Below are positions 34,874 to 38,360 of a stretch of DNA of 38,360 nt, in pieces. Location: contig JALFMW010000355.1 in the NCBI GenBank assembly GCA_022782605.1, positions 1 to 38,360 on the forward strand, in the 5' to 3' direction. Every line of letters starts with the position of its first letter. Positions within the stretch are counted from its first letter, which is position 1. The position numbers and the translations under genes were made by a program. The stretch comes from Clostridium sp. (lineage in GTDB: Bacteria > Bacillota > Clostridia > Peptostreptococcales > Peptostreptococcaceae). Under the pieces are notes generated by a model. It was given only the letters and a program-made list of their open reading frames with translations. It was not told the DNA's origin and did no database searches.

Positions 34874-35149
34874 ATGGCAATAACAAAAGATGATGTGAAA
34901 TATATTGCAAAGTTGGCAAAATTAAGATTTGATGATGATGAAGCCCAAGTGTTTGCAGGTGAGTTTGAAAATATATTAGAGCAATTTAAAACCCTAGATA
35001 AACTTAATTTAGATGATGTTGAAATTGAAAGACCAAGTGTGGCAGTAGTTAGAAAAGATGAAAGAAAAAAATGTGAAATAGAAGATTTATATAGAAATGT
35101 AAAAGTTATGAGAGATACAGCTATAGAAGTTCCTAAAATCATTGAGTAG
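34874..35149 (+). CDS. gatC: Aspartyl/glutamyl-tRNA amidotransferase subunit C
   Basis: 91 residues, the usual size. The N-terminal ITKDDVKYIAKLAKLRF is the typical GatC helix, and the C-terminal part (VMRDTAIEVPKIIE) matches the segment that wraps GatA and GatB. GatC helps assemble the amidotransferase that turns Asp-tRNA-Asn or Glu-tRNA-Gln into the amide forms. It lies 40 nt after the AspRS gene and 12 nt before gatA. Confidence 0.95.
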   Translation: MAITKDDVKYIAKLAKLRFDDDEAQVFAGEFENILEQFKTLDKLNLDDVEIERPSVAVVRKDERKKCEIEDLYRNVKVMRDTAIEVPKIIE

Positions 35150-35161
35150 GAGGAGAAACTA

Positions 35162-36619
35162 ATGAAAAAATACAGTATAAAAGAACTAGTAAAAAAAATA
35201 CAAGATAAAGAGATTTCTTGTGTGGAAGTAGTTGATTATTATATAAAAGAAATCGAAAAAAAAGAAGATAAAATAGATGCTTTTTTATTACTACAAACTG
35301 AAGATGCCTTAAAAAAAGCTAAAGAGCTAGATGAAAAAATAGCAAAAGGTGAAAAAGTAGGGCGCTTAGCTGGAATTCCAATAGCTATAAAAGATAATAT
35401 GTGCACTAGGGGAGTAAAAACAACTTGTGCATCTAAAATGCTTGAAGACTTTGTACCTCCTTATGATGCAACAGTAATAAAAAAATTAGAAGAGGAAGAT
35501 GCCATATTAATAGGTAAAACAAACTTAGATGAATTTGCCATGGGATCTTCTACAGAAAATTCAGCTTTTAAAATAACTAAAAACCCTATAGATACAACTA
35601 GAGTACCAGGAGGATCTTCTGGAGGATCTGCAGCAGCTGTAGGGGCTGAGATGGTTCCTCTAGCTTTAGGATCAGATACGGGAGGATCTATTAGACAGCC
35701 TGCATCATTTTGTGGAATAGTAGGAATGAAGCCTACTTATGGTCTAGTATCAAGATATGGACTTATAGCTTTTGGTTCTTCTTTAGATCAAATAGGACCT
35801 TTTTCAATGACAGTTGAAGATAATGCTTATTTATTAAATATATTAGCAGGAGAAGATGAATTAGATGGAACTACTGCTAAGGGACTTGATAAAAAAGATT
35901 ATACAGAAAATATAGATTCTGGAATAGAAGGAATGAAAATAGGTATTCCAAAAGAATTTATAGAAGAAGAAGGGTTAGACAGTGAAATAAAAGATGTCAT
36001 ACTTAAAGATATAGAAGCTTTAAGACAGCTGGGAGCAGAAGTAGAAGAATTTTCTCTACCTACAACAAAGGATGGCCTAGCACCTTATTATATAATTTCT
36101 TCTGCAGAAGCCAGCTCAAACTTGGCTAGATTTGATTCTATAAGATACGGATATAGAACAAAAGAATTTACAAGTGTGGAAGAATTAGTAGAAAAGAGCA
36201 GAAGCGAAGGTTTTGGTAGAGAAGTTAAAAGAAGAATAATGCTTGGAACTTATGCTCTATCTTCTGGATATTATGATGCTTATTATAATAAAGCACAGAA
36301 ATTTAGAGCTAAATTAAAACAAGACTTTAAAGAAGCTTTCAAAAAGTACGATATAATTATAGGGCCAGTATCTCCAATACTTCCTTTTAAAATAGGAGAA
36401 AGATGTGAAGATCCAACTGCCATGTATTTAGCTGATATATATACAATAAATATAAACTTAGCAACAGTTCCAGCTTTATCTATGCCTGGTGGAAAAAGTA
36501 GTGATGGCTTACCAATAGGACTTCAATTAATAGGAGATGTATTTACAGAAGAAAAAATATATAAAGTTGCCTATGCACTTGAGAAAAAACTAAATCTTGA
36601 GTTTGAAAGAGGGGTGTAA
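35162..36619 (+). CDS. gatA: Aspartyl/glutamyl-tRNA amidotransferase subunit A
   Basis: A 485-residue amidase-signature enzyme that releases ammonia from glutamine for GatB. The catalytic Ser-cisSer-Lys triad is visible: the Lys in [10 protein letters not shown] near residue 79, and the two Ser in [11 protein letters not shown] and [14 protein letters not shown] near 155-180. The length is normal. AGGAG lies just before the ATG. It is separated from gatB by only 3 nt, so the two are translationally coupled. Confidence 0.97.
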   Translation: MKKYSIKELVKKIQDKEISCVEVVDYYIKEIEKKEDKIDAFLLLQTEDALKKAKELDEKIAKGEKVGRLAGIPIAIKDNMCTRGVKTTCASKMLEDFVPPYDATVIKKLEEEDAILIGKTNLDEFAMGSSTENSAFKITKNPIDTTRVPGGSSGGSAAAVGAEMVPLALGSDTGGSIRQPASFCGIVGMKPTYGLVSRYGLIAFGSSLDQIGPFSMTVEDNAYLLNILAGEDELDGTTAKGLDKKDYTENIDSGIEGMKIGIPKEFIEEEGLDSEIKDVILKDIEALRQLGAEVEEFSLPTTKDGLAPYYIISSAEASSNLARFDSIRYGYRTKEFTSVEELVEKSRSEGFGREVKRRIMLGTYALSSGYYDAYYNKAQKFRAKLKQDFKEAFKKYDIIIGPVSPILPFKIGERCEDPTAMYLADIYTININLATVPALSMPGGKSSDGLPIGLQLIGDVFTEEKIYKVAYALEKKLNLEFERGV

Positions 36620-36622
36620 ATT

Positions 36623-38062
36623 ATGTTACTAGAAACAGTAATTGGTCTAGAAATACATGCTGAATTAAAAACAAATACTAAAATATTTTGCTCTTGTTCC
36701 ACAGAATTTGGAGCTAAGCCCAATGAAAATACTTGTCCAATATGTTTAGGAATACCAGGAACACTTCCAGTTTTAAATGAAGAGGTTGTAAACTTGGCAG
36801 TAAAAGCTGGTAGAGCAGTCAACTGTGAAATAAATAATTACAATAAAATGGATAGAAAAAACTACTTTTATCCTGACTTAACTAAAAATTATCAAACTTC
36901 TCAATATGACTTGCCAATGTGTGTAAATGGTAAAGTAACATTTAATTATGAAGGAAAAGAAGTATCTGTTAGAATAAATAGAATACATATAGAAGAAGAT
37001 GCGGGAAAACTTGTCCATTTGGAAGATGAACCTGTATCACTTATAGATTACAATAGAGCTGGAGTACCTCTTGTGGAAATAGTTACAGAACCGGACTTAA
37101 GATCTCCAGGAGAAGCAGCAGCTTTTATGAGAGAATTAAAGGGAATATTAGAATATGCTGAAATATCAGATTGTCGTATGGAGCAAGGTTCTATAAGATG
37201 TGATGCAAATATTTCTATAAGACCTTATGGTAGTGAAGAGTATGGAACAAAGGTAGAGATAAAAAATATAAACTCTTTTAGAGAAGTTCAAAAAGCCTTA
37301 GAAAAAGAAGAAAAAAGACAAAAGGAATTATATCAATTTGGTGAAGAATATAAAATAAAACAAGAAACAAGAAGATGGGATGCATCTAAAGCAAAAACTC
37401 TTCCAATGCGTTCAAAAGAAGAAGCTCATGATTATAGATATTTCCCAGAACCAGATTTAACACCAATTATAATACCTCAAGAAAAAGTAGATGAGTTGGA
37501 AAAATCTTTACCAGAAATGCCAATAGAAAAAAGAGCTAGATTTGTATCAGAATATGGACTTAGTGAAAAAGATGCTTCAATTATAATATCAAGCAAAACT
37601 TTAGCTAAATTTTATGAAGAAGTAGTTGGACTTGGTGGAAATCCTAAAACTGTATCAAATTATATACTTGGAGATTTACTTCGTATGTTAAATGCAAATA
37701 ATATGGAGCCGGAAGATATAAAAATATCTCCTAAAAACTTTGTAAGTTTGTTAAAAATAATAGAAAGTGGCAAAATAAGTAATACTGCTGGTAAAGAAGT
37801 ATTTAAAGAAATGTTTGAAACTGATAAAGATCCAGAAATAATAATAGAAGAAAAGGGATTATCTCAAATTAGCTGTTCTGATGAAATTGAAAAACTTGTG
37901 GATAAAGTTTTAAGCGATAATCCTAAATCAATAGAAGATTTTAAAGCAGGAAAAACTCAAGCAGTTGGATATTTGATGGGACAAGTGATGAAAGCATCAA
38001 AAGGAAAAGCAAATCCTCCTGTGGCAAAACAAATGATAGAAGAAAAGTTAAGTAAAATGTAA
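36623..38062 (+). CDS. gatB: Aspartyl/glutamyl-tRNA amidotransferase subunit B
   Basis: A 479-residue subunit that binds the mischarged tRNA and performs phosphorylation and amidation. VIGLEIHAELKT opens the protein. The zinc cysteines lie in FCSCSTEFGAKPNENTCPIC. MDRKNYFYPDLTKNYQTSQY, HIEEDAGKLVH and DYNRAGVPLVEIVTEPD are hallmark core segments. The C-terminal helical and YqeY-like tail (about 330-479) is complete, ending with the usual GKANPP motif near residue 465. It is the last gene of the T-box-controlled operon. Confidence 0.97.
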   Translation: MLLETVIGLEIHAELKTNTKIFCSCSTEFGAKPNENTCPICLGIPGTLPVLNEEVVNLAVKAGRAVNCEINNYNKMDRKNYFYPDLTKNYQTSQYDLPMCVNGKVTFNYEGKEVSVRINRIHIEEDAGKLVHLEDEPVSLIDYNRAGVPLVEIVTEPDLRSPGEAAAFMRELKGILEYAEISDCRMEQGSIRCDANISIRPYGSEEYGTKVEIKNINSFREVQKALEKEEKRQKELYQFGEEYKIKQETRRWDASKAKTLPMRSKEEAHDYRYFPEPDLTPIIIPQEKVDELEKSLPEMPIEKRARFVSEYGLSEKDASIIISSKTLAKFYEEVVGLGGNPKTVSNYILGDLLRMLNANNMEPEDIKISPKNFVSLLKIIESGKISNTAGKEVFKEMFETDKDPEIIIEEKGLSQISCSDEIEKLVDKVLSDNPKSIEDFKAGKTQAVGYLMGQVMKASKGKANPPVAKQMIEEKLSKM

Positions 38063-38066
38063 TACT

Positions 38067-38108
38067 AAAAAATTACCCATAATTTAAGATTATTGGGTAA
38101 TTTTTTTT
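38067..38108 (+). terminator. Intrinsic terminator of the gatCAB operon
   Basis: AAAATTACCCA pairs with TGGGTAATTTT around an AT-rich apical region and is followed by a long T run. Confidence 0.85.
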
Positions 38109-38222
38109 ATTGTAAGGAATTTATATTTTACTTTTATTTAATCTAGTTTTCACACTATTATATAAACTAATATATACTATAAATATATGTAAAAATTTTA
38201 AGGGGAGATATTAAAAAGGAAT

Positions 38223-38360
38223 ATGAAAAAAATATATAAAAGCTCCGTCCAAAGACTATTATTCTTATTTTTAACTTTAGCAATACAGATTAATATTATT
38301 TTTCTAGTTATGTTACAATTTAAAGATTATTTTTTATATTTTTATATTATTTCTTTAGCA
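38223..38360 (+). CDS. N-terminal fragment of a membrane protein, possibly cardiolipin synthase-like (3' end outside window)
   Basis: 46 codons up to the window edge. A short basic start (MKKIYKSSVQR) is followed by two hydrophobic segments separated by QFKD. Such a double membrane anchor begins clostridial cardiolipin synthases, and the look is similar, but the catalytic HKD domains would lie beyond the window. AAGGA is only 2 nt from the ATG, and AGGGGAG lies 15 nt upstream, so the start is not certain. Confidence 0.35.
   Translation, partial: MKKIYKSSVQRLLFLFLTLAIQINIIFLVMLQFKDYFLYFYIISLA

Overview
The window is a low-GC, AT-rich Firmicute chromosome segment. The best fit is a spore-forming Clostridia of the Peptostreptococcaceae (Clostridioides/Paeniclostridium/Paraclostridium relatives). 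The reasons are a CotE-type peroxiredoxin-chitinase fusion, a reverse rubrerythrin, T-box leaders, an indirect Asn-tRNA pathway (archaeal-type AspRS plus GatCAB) and a dnaG-rpoD-trmK-nif3 order. The species is not determined. No phage, IS element, CRISPR array, rRNA or tRNA gene was seen.

Layout. 1-939 is the 3' end of an AbgT-family transporter gene. 974-8444 lies on the minus strand and looks like a spore-surface block. In order of plus coordinates it holds a lipoprotein, a GT2-TPR glycosyltransferase, a ~1000-residue protein with a Cys-rich head and about 47 copies of an 11-residue Ser/Thr/Val repeat, and CotE. 8693-19799 is an envelope/signalling block: a small basic membrane protein, a PP2C phosphatase, two TPR membrane proteins flanking a VanW/G5 protein, a WG-repeat protein, a YitT-type membrane protein, a MORN-repeat protein, a CAP-domain protein, a polysaccharide deacetylase and a small unknown. 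19926-22074 is a second spore-coat-like pair: a 93-residue protein with 20 cysteines behind a sigma-K-like promoter, and a CotA-type multicopper oxidase homologue that has lost most of its copper ligands. 22452-27376 is housekeeping (dnaG, rpoD, trmK, nif3-like). 27401-28389 is a tryptophan T-box and trpP. 28523-33027 holds an exported unknown, a candidate structured RNA, a small membrane protein, alr, mntP and a reverse rubrerythrin. 33098-38062 is an Asn-type T-box controlling ndAspRS-gatC-gatA-gatB. A truncated membrane-protein gene begins at 38223.

How they fit together. The most interesting possibility is a spore-surface system: a Cys-rich anchored, Ser/Thr-repeat protein next to a glycosyltransferase and CotE. 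It resembles in logic, but not in sequence, the BclA/SgtA arrangement of C. difficile. The redox-dead laccase-fold protein suggests that a coat enzyme has been recycled as a structural part. The T-box/ndAspRS/GatCAB operon makes Asn-tRNA by transamidation, and its specifier region carries overlapping GAA and AAC codons. Many annotated starts were moved to the codon that sits at a proper distance from a visible Shine-Dalgarno sequence.
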